A program made the position numbers and the translations under genes. The notes below the pieces were generated by a model. The model searched no databases. It was not told the DNA's origin and worked only from the letters and a program-made list of their open reading frames with translations. From an uncultured Clostridia bacterium (lineage in GTDB: Bacteria; Bacillota; Clostridia; Christensenellales; Borkfalkiaceae): 64,000 nucleotides of DNA. This document shows positions 49,992 to 58,135 of the stretch, in pieces. The stretch spans positions 45,430 to 109,429 of the forward strand of contig CALVWX010000003.1 of NCBI GenBank assembly GCA_944368215.1, read 5' to 3'. Position 1 is the first letter of the stretch. Every line of letters begins with the position of its first letter.

Positions 49992-52154
49992 TTGAAAAAG
50001 TCTGCACTCTTCCGCAAACTGAATAAATCGACTATTTTTAAAGCCGTGCTTACAGGGCTGATAATCGTTGCAGTTGAAATAATCTGCGGCTCGCTCATCT
50101 TCAGCAGTTATACTTCGCATACCTATCAGGAAGCGTATGCCGAATATGACAGCTACATCTCAAACGTTGCAGAAGGCGTTGTAAGTACTATCGGAGACGG
50201 GGCAGATTACTCGTCATCCGAAGTTCAGAACCAACTCAAATCACTCGTAGGAGACAGCTACGTCCTGTTCAGCGAAGCTGGCGGCGGCCGGATAGTGGGA
50301 GAAGGCTGGGCGCTTTCGGGAACGCTTGAAAGCTACGGTATAGACCAATTTGAAACGGGGCTGTTCGAGATTGACGGAACGACGTACGCTTTTTGTTCCA
50401 GGTCTCTGGGCGGCGTGTACCGCCTCGGTTTCGTCGATGATTTTACCGACAGACAGGCCGCCATCGACGGACTGGTTTCCAATATGGTCGCCTATCTCGT
50501 CATTGCGGGAGTATTTATTATCGCGGTTTTTATTTTCTATGTGAACTGGGCAGGCTACCGCGCGTTTACGCCCAAGCATGCCTATAAATTTGCCGTAGGA
50601 AAAGACGGAAAAATTATAAGTTACAATAAAAAATTCCGCGAAGATTTCGGTGCGATAACCAAGATGGACGTCGATTTCGCAAAGTATTCCGAAGGATACA
50701 ACATCATAAGCGTAAACGGCGTTAAAGGCGAAAAGACGCTGGCTTTCACCGTCGATAAAAACGACAAAAAATATGTCGTCCGCGCCGATGAAATCAAAAA
50801 TTCTACCGGCGTAGTCGACGCTTCCGATTCAGAAGGCGGTGAGATTACCTCCACGGGCAAAGCCATGGCTTCGCTCTCGAAGGCGTTTGACGACTTCAGC
50901 CACCGCGGCAAGCGCACGCTGATTGGTATTATCGTCATTACAAACCTCACGCAGATAGGCGGACTGTTCGGCAAACAGATGGCTTTGGACGTTCAAAAGG
51001 AGGTAATCCGCAAGGCGCAGGAAAAATTCAGGTATGTCTATGAACTCGACTTCGGCCGTATGGGCATTGCCTGTCCCGACGGAAACAAATTCAACGTTCT
51101 CATTGCGGGAATGGCGGATAATCTCGCTTATCTCGCCCAGCCGATAAAGATGGAGGACAACCTGTTCGTTGCAGAACTTCGTTCGGGTTTTGCCGTCTGC
51201 GACGATACAATGCCGGTTTTGGATTTCTCTTACGCAATGCAGGCGGCAGATGCCGCGCTTCAACGCTGTTTCGATACAAAAGTTGCCGATTTTCTCATTT
51301 ACCACGAGTCGCAGAAGAGCGTTTATGCGAAGTACTTCATTAAGTATGATATTAAAACAATGCTCGCGGAGGGCGCGTTCGAGCTTGAGTATCAGCCCCA
51401 GTACAATGTGCGCGAAGGCCGCATAGAAGGTTTCGAGGCGCTGTTCAGGGTAAAGAAGAGCTGGGACGTAAACGTAGACACGTTCTCATTTATTACATAT
51501 GCCGAGCGCACGGGCGCGATGGTACAGCTGGGTGATTTCATTTTTGATACGGGCATGCGTTTTGCTAAACAACTTGAAGACAAAAACGTTTCGGTATCCC
51601 TCAATGTTTCGCCCGTGCAGCTGATGCAGGCCGGATTCACTGAAAACTTTTTGCGCATATTCCGCAAATACGATTTAAAGCCCGGTTCCGTCTGTGTGGA
51701 AATTACCGAAAGTTTCCTCATGAACAACTTCGACGAAACCCTGCGCAAACTCACCATTCTGCAGCAGAACGGCGTAGCCATTCACCTCGACGACTTCGGC
51801 ACGGAATATTCTTCGCTTCTGTATATCAAAAAACTGCCTATTTCTACAATAAAAATAGACAGAGAATTTGTGCAAGACGTTGCAAAGGACAAGACCAGTC
51901 AGGCAATTATAAGATTCATAACCAACATCGCCCGCCTGATAAACTGCAAAACTATCTGCGAAGGCGTTGAAACGCCGCAGGAGTACGATATGCTCAAAGC
52001 GCTGGGCTGCGATACAGTTCAAGGATGGCTTATAGGCAGGTCCATGAAGCCTGAAGACGCTCTTGACATTATCGATACATTCGATTACGAAAAGGCCGCG
52101 GCGGCAAAGAATGCCCAGCTGGCCCAAATCAAACAGCCTAAATTCGGCAAATAA
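49992..52154 (+). CDS. Membrane-bound EAL phosphodiesterase with degenerate GGDEF
   Basis: 720 residues from a TTG at 49992 (GAGGGG upstream). TM helix at ~18-37, an extracytoplasmic sensor region to ~155, a second TM helix (~160-185), a PAS-like/linker part, a degenerate GGDEF-type domain (~300-455, no GGDEF motif) and a C-terminal EAL domain (~460-700). EAL residues are intact: EAL (482-484), LNVSPVQ, EITES, DDFGT (Asp600-601), IDREF, and EGVE...QGW. It should hydrolyse c-di-GMP to pGpG. It is paired with a second EAL protein and followed by a c-di-GMP riboswitch. Confidence 0.92.
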   Translation: MKKSALFRKLNKSTIFKAVLTGLIIVAVEIICGSLIFSSYTSHTYQEAYAEYDSYISNVAEGVVSTIGDGADYSSSEVQNQLKSLVGDSYVLFSEAGGGRIVGEGWALSGTLESYGIDQFETGLFEIDGTTYAFCSRSLGGVYRLGFVDDFTDRQAAIDGLVSNMVAYLVIAGVFIIAVFIFYVNWAGYRAFTPKHAYKFAVGKDGKIISYNKKFREDFGAITKMDVDFAKYSEGYNIISVNGVKGEKTLAFTVDKNDKKYVVRADEIKNSTGVVDASDSEGGEITSTGKAMASLSKAFDDFSHRGKRTLIGIIVITNLTQIGGLFGKQMALDVQKEVIRKAQEKFRYVYELDFGRMGIACPDGNKFNVLIAGMADNLAYLAQPIKMEDNLFVAELRSGFAVCDDTMPVLDFSYAMQAADAALQRCFDTKVADFLIYHESQKSVYAKYFIKYDIKTMLAEGAFELEYQPQYNVREGRIEGFEALFRVKKSWDVNVDTFSFITYAERTGAMVQLGDFIFDTGMRFAKQLEDKNVSVSLNVSPVQLMQAGFTENFLRIFRKYDLKPGSVCVEITESFLMNNFDETLRKLTILQQNGVAIHLDDFGTEYSSLLYIKKLPISTIKIDREFVQDVAKDKTSQAIIRFITNIARLINCKTICEGVETPQEYDMLKALGCDTVQGWLIGRSMKPEDALDIIDTFDYEKAAAAKNAQLAQIKQPKFGK

Positions 52155-52192
52155 CGGCCGCGCTGCGGCATTATAAATAAGGGGAAAAGCAA

Positions 52193-53596
52193 ATGCGCTA
52201 TTCTTTATTGGAACTCAACCTTCAACCGGGCGTGGAAATATTTCTCGTCGTGCTATTTCTTATTGTCTGTATAGTGGGGATATTTTTTCTCGTCCGCGGC
52301 ATCAGAAAGGACAGAAACCGTATTCTCGCCGAAAAATATGAAATAAACGAGCTCGACAGCGCCGTGTTCACTCAGATGCTGGCGCATGCTTATTCCATCG
52401 CCGACGAGGACACGCATTTTGCCGTTATGCTCCTCCGCATAAACGATGAAGCAACTCTCCGCGCGTCAATCGGCGAAAAGCAGATGAAGCGCGTAATGTA
52501 TACGGTTAAAGAACGGCTCATCCGCGTAATTCCGCACGGCTCCAAAATCTGCCGGCATGAAGCCGACCAGTTCATTGTTTTCATTCCCGAAGACCTTGAC
52601 GGCATTGCCATGACCGACATTGCAACCGTCGCAATAAAGGAAGTGACCAAGCCTGTTTCGCTCATCAGCCGCGCAAAAATCACATTGAACGTCAATGTGG
52701 GATTTGCCGTAAACAACGAATTCAGCACAGATTCCGTCGATTTGCTGCAAAATGTTCAGATTGCCCTTGCAAATGCCGCAAGGGAGGGCGTCAACCTGTT
52801 TTCAATCTACTCGCGCGAACTTGCCGAACAGCAGACTGAAGAATACAAGCAGTATCAGGAAATCAGAAAGGCTATTTCCGAAAAACAATTTGTTCTGTAT
52901 TATCAGCCCATTTATGATCTGAACGGAAATAAGACTGTTGCCTACGAATCGCTTATACGCTGGCAGCACCCCGAGCGTGGCCTTCTCATGCCCGATAAAT
53001 TCCTGCCCATCATGGAGCAGACAGGCGACGTCAACTGGCTCGGCATATGGGCGTTCGAGGAAATGCTCAAAGGTTATACCCGATATGCAACAGAACAGCG
53101 CGGCGACGCGAATATGATTTTTTCTTTCAATCTTTCTCCTAAGCAGCTTATGTATCCGCAGCTTGCCGAGGACATTCGCAAGGTATTTAAAAAATATCAT
53201 GTTCCCGCGCAGAATATCTGTCTTGAGATAGTCGAGTTTTCTATATTCGACAAAGTTCCCGAAGTCGCTTCCAACGTTCTCAAGCTCACGCAGATGGGGT
53301 TCAAGATTGCAGTGGACGATTTCGGCCTTGAAATGTCTTCCCTGAAGCTCCTCGAAAATTACAACTTCGACTGGATAAAGCTCGACAACAAATTTATAGA
53401 ACAATCCAAGGACGATTTCCTTATCGGCGGCGTAATTGATACACTTGTCGGTTTTGCAGAGCGCAAGAACTGCAAAATTGTTGCAGAGGGAGTTGAGGAC
53501 GAAATTATCTGCAACTACGTAAGAAGCCTTAAAATTCATTACGGTCAGGGCTATTATTTCGGTAAACCCCAAACCTATGAAGAATATTTTAAATAA
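52193..53596 (+). CDS. EAL-domain protein with degenerate GGDEF
   Basis: 467 residues. One N-terminal membrane helix (~13-36), a GGDEF-like domain whose signature reads RHEADQF in place of GGDEF, then an EAL domain (~220-465). The EAL motif reads ESL (Glu252), with FNLSPKQ, EIVEF, AVDDFGLEMSS, IKLD, and AEGVE...QGYYFG, so the metal-binding Asp pair and general-base region are present. It is probably an active or weak c-di-GMP phosphodiesterase. GGGG precedes its ATG. It is cotranscribed with the EAL gene upstream (38-bp gap). Confidence 0.9.
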   Translation: MRYSLLELNLQPGVEIFLVVLFLIVCIVGIFFLVRGIRKDRNRILAEKYEINELDSAVFTQMLAHAYSIADEDTHFAVMLLRINDEATLRASIGEKQMKRVMYTVKERLIRVIPHGSKICRHEADQFIVFIPEDLDGIAMTDIATVAIKEVTKPVSLISRAKITLNVNVGFAVNNEFSTDSVDLLQNVQIALANAAREGVNLFSIYSRELAEQQTEEYKQYQEIRKAISEKQFVLYYQPIYDLNGNKTVAYESLIRWQHPERGLLMPDKFLPIMEQTGDVNWLGIWAFEEMLKGYTRYATEQRGDANMIFSFNLSPKQLMYPQLAEDIRKVFKKYHVPAQNICLEIVEFSIFDKVPEVASNVLKLTQMGFKIAVDDFGLEMSSLKLLENYNFDWIKLDNKFIEQSKDDFLIGGVIDTLVGFAERKNCKIVAEGVEDEIICNYVRSLKIHYGQGYYFGKPQTYEEYFK

Positions 53597-53601
53597 ATAA
53601 A

Positions 53602-53629
53602 CGCGCGGCGCAAAATTTTGCGCCGCGCG
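53602..53629 (+). terminator. Terminator after the EAL genes
   Basis: A 28-bp perfect palindrome with 14-bp arms (53602-53615 and 53616-53629), G+C-rich at the base. Confidence 0.75.
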
Positions 53630-53707
53630 CCGTTTAAATAATCATTTTTCAGTTGTGCGCAGTCAAAACAATTTTTGACAAACCTTCACAAAATAGTTAA
53701 AATGCTA

Positions 53708-53737
53708 TTGACAAAATAAATGCCCGAGTGATATAAT
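53708..53737 (+). promoter_or_regulatory. Promoter of the c-di-GMP-controlled surface gene
   Basis: TTGACA (53708-53713), an 18-bp spacer and TATAAT (53732-53737). The predicted leader of ~420 nt carries the riboswitch and several hairpins. Confidence 0.8.
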
Positions 53738-53778
53738 ATTAACGATAAGGGGCCGGGAATAAAAGAATACGCAAGTTA

Positions 53779-53864
53779 ATAGCAAACTGCATGAAAATGC
53801 AGGACGCAAAGCTTAAGAGCCTAAACCGCGCATTGTTTTTGCTCGGCATGGTTGTCAGTTGCCA
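53779..53864 (+). ncRNA. c-di-GMP-I (GEMM) riboswitch aptamer
   Basis: The conserved core is recognisable in order: AGCAAAC (53781-53787), hairpin TGCAT-GAAA-ATGCA with the GAAA tetraloop (53788-53801), GGACGCAAAGC (53802-53812), GCCTAAACC (53819-53827), then a second stem-loop ending GGTTGTCAGTTGCC (~53850-53863). It matches the GEMM-I consensus that binds c-di-GMP. The aptamer's 3' end overlaps the 5' arm of the terminator at 53861, so ligand binding would be expected to prevent termination (an ON switch); the direction is inferred. It lies between two EAL genes and the secreted-protein gene at 54166. Confidence 0.85.
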
Positions 53865-53897
53865 AAGCCGCTTTTTTAAGTTGTTTTGGCTTTTTTT
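53861..53897 (+). terminator. Riboswitch-controlled terminator
   Basis: GCCAAA (53861-53866) pairs with TTTGGC (53885-53890), with partial pairing inside, followed by seven T. The 5' arm shares bases with the riboswitch aptamer. Confidence 0.65.
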
Positions 53898-53961
53898 ATT
53901 ATTACGTAAAACCTCTTTATCAATATTCTCTCTGAATATTAATTTTATAAAATTATAAAAC

Positions 53962-54007
53962 TTTGCGTGCCCTCCGGCACGCAAAAGGGCGGCGCTTCGC
54001 GCCGCCC
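53962..54007. repeat. Two adjacent strong hairpins in the leader
   Basis: TTTGCGTGCC / GGCACGCAAA (53962-53985) and GGGCGGCGC / GCGCCGCCC (53987-54007) are separated by one base. Both are perfect. Neither is followed by T's on the plus strand. They sit between the riboswitch terminator and the start of the secreted-protein gene. Confidence 0.7.
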
Positions 54008-54165
54008 CCATAATCAATTTATTTAAAATTTCCGGCATTTTTTACGGTTGAGTCTTTTTCAGATTTTTCCTCAAAAAATGCAATGCGGATTTTTATCGCC
54101 GCAGGGAGTTTACTGTATTTGCGTAAAAGCGCCGCGTGTGCATGCGCTGTATGCGGAGGAATTTT

Positions 54166-54984
54166 TTGAAAAAGCTGAGATGGGAAAAACGCCTGAAGTG
54201 GTTCAGGCTCTCAAAAATAATAATTCCTATTGCACTGGCGATTTCGCTCATCTTTGTCGGATTCACTGTATATGCCGACGAGGCGCAGAACTTTGTTATC
54301 CGCGCCAGAAATGACGACGAAATCCGCCTTTCTCTCACCATGCAGGAAGATTTGACGCGCCAGACTTCTGTTCTCTCCGTTCCGTTTACGGGCAGCCAGA
54401 CGGCTTCCACATTCGACCCCACAGAGATAAATTACGAGTCATTCATGTATGATTCCGAATCCAATGTGCGCAATATTCCCAATAATATCGCACAGCTTTC
54501 CGGACAGCATTTCGGCACGTTCTACGATGAAAACGGAACTAATTTTACGTATTCCGCTTTCAGTTTCTGGCTTGTTAATAATTCGTCACGCGCCGTCGAC
54601 GTTGATATAATAATGAACCTTGACGGGTTGATGACAGATTACAATGATTATAACCATCATATAGACGACGTCCTCCGCATAATGGTAATAGAGGACACGC
54701 CCCTTATTACCGACGATACATACACGGTTTATGCAAAGGCGGAGGACCCCGGACACCCCTATCATGAAGACGCGAACGCCCAGCCCGTCAATTACCAGAC
54801 GACCGATTTCCTTTCCGACAGGTGCATCTTCAGCCGCGAAGGCGATTTCGGTTTAAGGGATTTTGCCGCTGGCGCTTCCAAAAAGTTTACCATTGTAATG
54901 TGGCTTGAAGGCAACGACGAACAATGCACCAATGATATCTTCGGCGAGCGTGCAAAGCTTTCCATCGACTTTGTGGGGCATTGA
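54166..54984 (+). CDS. Secreted TasA/camelysin-like surface protein 1
   Basis: 272 residues from a TTG at 54166 with GGAGG six bases upstream. A basic N-terminus and one hydrophobic segment (~17-37, IIIPIALAISLIFVGFTVYA) form a signal peptide. The mature part is a predicted beta-sandwich (SAFSFWLVNNSSRAVDVDIIMNLDG) ending in the motif MWLEGNDEQC, which is shared with the proteins at 55827 and 58136. That ending is typical of SipW-dependent TasA/CalY-like matrix proteins. It is the gene directly downstream of the c-di-GMP riboswitch. A structural or biofilm role is inferred. Confidence 0.7.
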   Translation: MKKLRWEKRLKWFRLSKIIIPIALAISLIFVGFTVYADEAQNFVIRARNDDEIRLSLTMQEDLTRQTSVLSVPFTGSQTASTFDPTEINYESFMYDSESNVRNIPNNIAQLSGQHFGTFYDENGTNFTYSAFSFWLVNNSSRAVDVDIIMNLDGLMTDYNDYNHHIDDVLRIMVIEDTPLITDDTYTVYAKAEDPGHPYHEDANAQPVNYQTTDFLSDRCIFSREGDFGLRDFAAGASKKFTIVMWLEGNDEQCTNDIFGERAKLSIDFVGH

Positions 54985-54997
54985 TTTTTAATAATTC

Positions 54998-55282
54998 ATG
55001 CAAACTAAGTATTTTGCTTATATTCTTACGAATGTAACTAATGCCGTGTTATATATTGGTGTTACAAATAATCTTGCAAGGCGCATTGTCGAGCATAAAC
55101 AAGGTTCTGTCGAAGGTTTTACAAAACACTATAATGTGTACAAATTAGTTTACTACGAATGTCACAATGAAATTAAGCTCGCTATTGAACGCGAAAAACA
55201 GCTTAAACATTGGACGAGGGGTAAAAAAATATCTTTGATAACTTCAGTTAATCCCGAATGGGACGAGTTGAAACCTATCTGA
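54998..55282 (+). CDS. Small GIY-YIG nuclease-family protein
   Basis: 94 residues: YILTNVTNAVLYIGVTNNLARRIVEH holds the YIL...YIG motif with the catalytic Arg, and EREKQLKHWTRGKK the Glu, followed by NPEWDEL. This is the widespread single-domain YhbQ-like GIY-YIG family. No ribosome site is visible. The gene is AT-rich and sits immediately before three tandem palindromic repeats, suggesting a selfish or transposition-linked gene rather than part of the surface-protein system. Confidence 0.85.
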   Translation: MQTKYFAYILTNVTNAVLYIGVTNNLARRIVEHKQGSVEGFTKHYNVYKLVYYECHNEIKLAIEREKQLKHWTRGKKISLITSVNPEWDELKPI

Positions 55283-55294
55283 CTTTATTCTTTA

Positions 55295-55740
55295 TTGTCA
55301 TACTGAGCGGAACGAGGAGGGGTTACCCTACGAATGCAGTCGAATGTATCTTGCTAGGTATGAAGTCAAACAAGATCTTTCGACTTCGTTCGCAGTCGCT
55401 CACTTCGCTCAAGATGACGGGGGAGTAGATATGGTTCGATATGAAACCTCCACATTGTCATACTGAGCGGAACGAGGAGGGGCTCATCCGACGAGTGCAG
55501 TCGAATGTATCTTGCTAGGTATGAAGTCAAACAAGATCTTTCGACTTCGTTCGCAGTGCTCACTTCGCTCAAGATGACGGGGGAGTAGATATGGTTCGAT
55601 ATGAAACCTCCACATTGTCATACTGAGCGGAACGAGGAGGGGCTCATCCGACGAGTGCAGTCGAATGTATCTTGCTAGGTATGAAGTCAAACAAGATCTT
55701 TCGACTTCGTTCGCAGTCGCTCACTTTGCTCAAGATGACA
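55295..55740. repeat. Three tandem 160-bp copies of a palindromic dispersed repeat
   Basis: Copies start at 55295, 55455 and 55615 with a period of exactly 160 bp. Each has outer arms TGTCATACTGAGCG / CGCTCAAGATGACG and inner arms around TCGAATGTATCTTG / CAAGATCTTTCGA, so one ~125-nt unit folds back on itself. They resemble the dispersed 'TGTCAT-CTGAGCGAAG' palindromes found in many bacterial genomes. Further copies are at 56795-56923 and 58960-59069. No gene is present in 55283-55826. Confidence 0.85.
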
Positions 55741-55826
55741 CGGGTGTGAGGTATTAAAAAATAAAACAGGCTTTCGCGGTTTAACAAAAACCGTAAAAAT
55801 AAAAAAGAAAAAAAGGAGAAAAATAA

Positions 55827-56585
55827 ATGAAAGCAACAAAAAAAATCGTAGGCGCAACCGCAGCGTTAGTGGCAGCCGTAGCACTCTCCGCCGGCTCCAC
55901 ATTCGCATGGTTTGCAACGAGTGGTGAAGCAACGGTAAGCGGCATGCAGGTTAATGTGCAAGTGCCCAACAATATGCTTATCGCAGAGGGTTTTCAGGAT
56001 GATATCAATAGTCTTATATCATCAACTTTGAATTTATCTGAAAGTTTTAGCACAGCAACTACCCTTAAACCTGCTGACTTGGAAAATGCAGATGGTACTG
56101 TTACAGTTCGTGAACCTGAAAACTATACAACTGACCCTACACCCAGCACACCCGGCAGTGTTACTACTTGGACAACTTTAGGTACGTTTAGTGTATCTGG
56201 AGGTGAAAGCGACGCAGATTCTCATGATATTAGTGAGTATGTTTTACTTCAGCCTATTACAGTAGCGAGAACTAACGACGAAGATAGTGCAACAACATAT
56301 TCATTAAATGCATCCGTAACTATTTCCGGCATACAAAATAATACATATACTTTCCTTAAGGTAGGATTCCTTTGTGGCACTACTTTTGCAGAAGCTGCTT
56401 TTGCAAATCAAGCGGAAGGGACTGTTACTACAAGCAACACTGTTGTTAATGCAACTGCCAATGATAATGTAGTGCAGAAAGTTTATCTGGCAATATATTA
56501 TGATGGTTCAGATCCGGATTGTATATCAAATAATGCACCTTCGATTAATAATCTCGGAATTTCGATTACATTTACAGCAGGCTAA
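55827..56585 (+). CDS. Secreted TasA/camelysin-like protein 2 (SipW-type signal)
   Basis: 252 residues, AAAGGAG before the ATG. The N-terminus MKATKKIVGATAALVAAVAL...STFAWF is a SipW-dependent signal peptide, with AWF around the cleavage region. The mature part is Thr/Ser/Asn-rich and beta-type, with TYSLNASVTISGI and the C-terminal YYDGSDPDCISNN motif. It is paralogous to 58136 (near-identical signal, same C-terminal motif). Its base composition is AT-rich compared with nearby housekeeping genes, pointing to transfer or fast evolution. It likely forms extracellular fibre or surface material processed by the SipW enzymes at 59292 or 63199. Confidence 0.75.
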   Translation: MKATKKIVGATAALVAAVALSAGSTFAWFATSGEATVSGMQVNVQVPNNMLIAEGFQDDINSLISSTLNLSESFSTATTLKPADLENADGTVTVREPENYTTDPTPSTPGSVTTWTTLGTFSVSGGESDADSHDISEYVLLQPITVARTNDEDSATTYSLNASVTISGIQNNTYTFLKVGFLCGTTFAEAAFANQAEGTVTTSNTVVNATANDNVVQKVYLAIYYDGSDPDCISNNAPSINNLGISITFTAG

Positions 56586-56600
56586 TTAAAATTTTAAAAA

Positions 56601-56634
56601 ACACCAAAGTGCTGTTATAACAGCGCTTTGGTGT
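56601..56634 (+). terminator. Terminator after surface protein 2
   Basis: ACACCAAAG / CTTTGGTGT with inner GCTGTTATAACAGC. A long imperfect palindrome. Confidence 0.75.
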
Positions 56635-56685
56635 AAAATTGGTGGCTCCACATGTGTCTCTTACATTAAGGTGACGAAGCGGGGG

Positions 56686-57012
56686 AGAAGCAACAAAATA
56701 ATAATTAGCATTAAAAAACCTCGTGCGGTTTCCGCGCGGGGTTTTTAATGCCCGCCGACCGAGCTCCCATTAACGCTTCAACTTTAAAGGGCATTTGTCA
56801 TACTGAGCGGAGAGAGGAGGGGCTTTTTGCCGACGAGCGCAGTCGAATGTATCTTGCCGGGTATAAAACCGAACAAGATCTTTCGACTTCGTTCACTTAC
56901 GTTCTCTTCGCTCAAGATGACAGGACGAAAAAAGAAGCAATAAAATAATAATTTACATTATCTAACCCCCGCACGGAGACCGCGCGGGGGTTTTAATGCC
57001 CGCTGACAAAGC
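56686..57012. repeat. Duplicated hairpin unit flanking a dispersed repeat
   Basis: A ~80-bp unit occurs at ~56686-56768 and again at ~56930-57012. Each has 'gaagcaa(c/t)aaaataataatt', a strong G+C-rich hairpin (CCTCGTGCGG / CCGCGCGGGG in copy 1; CCCCCGCACGG / CCGCGCGGGGG in copy 2), then 'ttttaatgcccgc(c/t)gac'. Between them lies dispersed-repeat copy 4 (56795-56923). No gene is visible in 56586-57048. Confidence 0.7.
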
Positions 57013-57048
57013 TTTAAACGACATGCTAATTTTTTAAATATTAATTTA

Positions 57049-57881
57049 TCAAAAAATTATCGCTTCGCCGCATTGGGTTGGTTGTTTATGAGTTATGTTG
57101 CCGTTCTTATCTATGTCTATAAAATCTGTGCCGTTATGCAAATCACAATAGCAAAGGGAATGGTTTTTATACTCTAAAAGTGTCTCTCCGTGGACGTTGC
57201 CGTCATGAGCAATGTAAATTATTGTATCGCCTGAAGCAATGAATGACGAATAATCATAGATATCTGCGCAGATAATTATGCTGAAACTTTTCCGTCGAAA
57301 ATAAAACGCGGCTTTTCATAATCGCAGTATTTGTTTAAATACGGGTCAGAGAAGTTGGGGATATATTGGTTGTTCTGATCATGGTCTATGTTCCAATATT
57401 CGCATCGCTCCGTCACATATTCATTAAAGAGCTGACAGAGTTTATCGGGTAAATCCACATCGGCAAAACTCTGCTTGTCCCATATCAGCACATTTCTGCC
57501 GTGCTCAAATACTACACATGTATTAAAATATCCATGCCCTTCACGATATTGCCAGCAAATTGTTCCTGCAACTATTATTAAATTTGCATATTTTTCGGTC
57601 AGTATATGAAACGGTGTTTTATCATCGGCAAACCATTGGAATGTCGATTCAGAAAAAAGCCCTTGCGAATTTTTCATTCTGTTCAAAAATATTGCTTCCG
57701 GAAGTACCAGCATATATTTTTCTTTGGTATTTTGTTTTAATACAGGTTCAATAATTTCTGTGATTTTATTTTCGAGGACGGTTAAGTAGTCGGTTTCAGA
57801 ATTCACGCTTCCGTCAACGTAATTTTCAGTCACATAGTCATCGACAAATTTTTTGACATTATTTATCATTAAGTATTTCAT
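57049..57881 (-). pseudogene. Nitrilase/carbon-nitrogen hydrolase-like gene split by a frameshift
   Basis: A 201-residue frame (57276-57881) is followed in the next frame by ~75 more uninterrupted residues to a stop at 57049. Part 1 has the Glu of VLPEAIF and the Lys of LIWDKQSF; part 2 begins SFSIIICADIYDY, supplying the Cys, so the full Glu-Lys-Cys triad of the nitrilase superfamily is only present if both are joined. One missing A in the GGAAAAGTTTC run (~57280-57290) would explain the break. It could be a recent pseudogene, a sequencing error or, less likely, programmed shifting. The start ATG at 57881 has AAGGAGA. The enzyme's substrate is unknown. Confidence 0.7.
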
Positions 57882-58020
57882 GTTTGTTATCTCCTTGTTA
57901 TTATTTTATTGCTTTCGCGGTTTCGCACTTACAAAATAACATAATAAGGTAACAACTGTTCTGCACAATTAAAAAAAAGAAAATTACTTGTATATATTTC
58001 TCGAATAAATTTGTAAATAA

Positions 58021-58049
58021 TTGCAATATTAGCCAACTTATAGTATAAT
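58021..58049 (+). promoter_or_regulatory. Promoter of surface protein 3
   Basis: TTGCAA (58021-58026), a 17-bp spacer and TATAAT (58044-58049), with a leader of ~80 nt. Confidence 0.65.
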
Positions 58050-58135
58050 TTTTGCGGAATCGCTAATTTGAAATTGTCCAGATTGTCGAGCGTGATAAAT
58101 GCATTAAAATTTACTAAAGAAAAAGGAGAATTTGG

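Noticed and set aside
53739-54038. Minus-strand 99-residue frame over the riboswitch leader
   Set aside because: It is antisense to the riboswitch and hairpins, with no ribosome site or recognisable domain.
55295-55740. CRISPR array
   Set aside because: Three repeats of 160 bp without short repeats and unique spacers, and no cas genes; it is a tandem of a dispersed palindrome.
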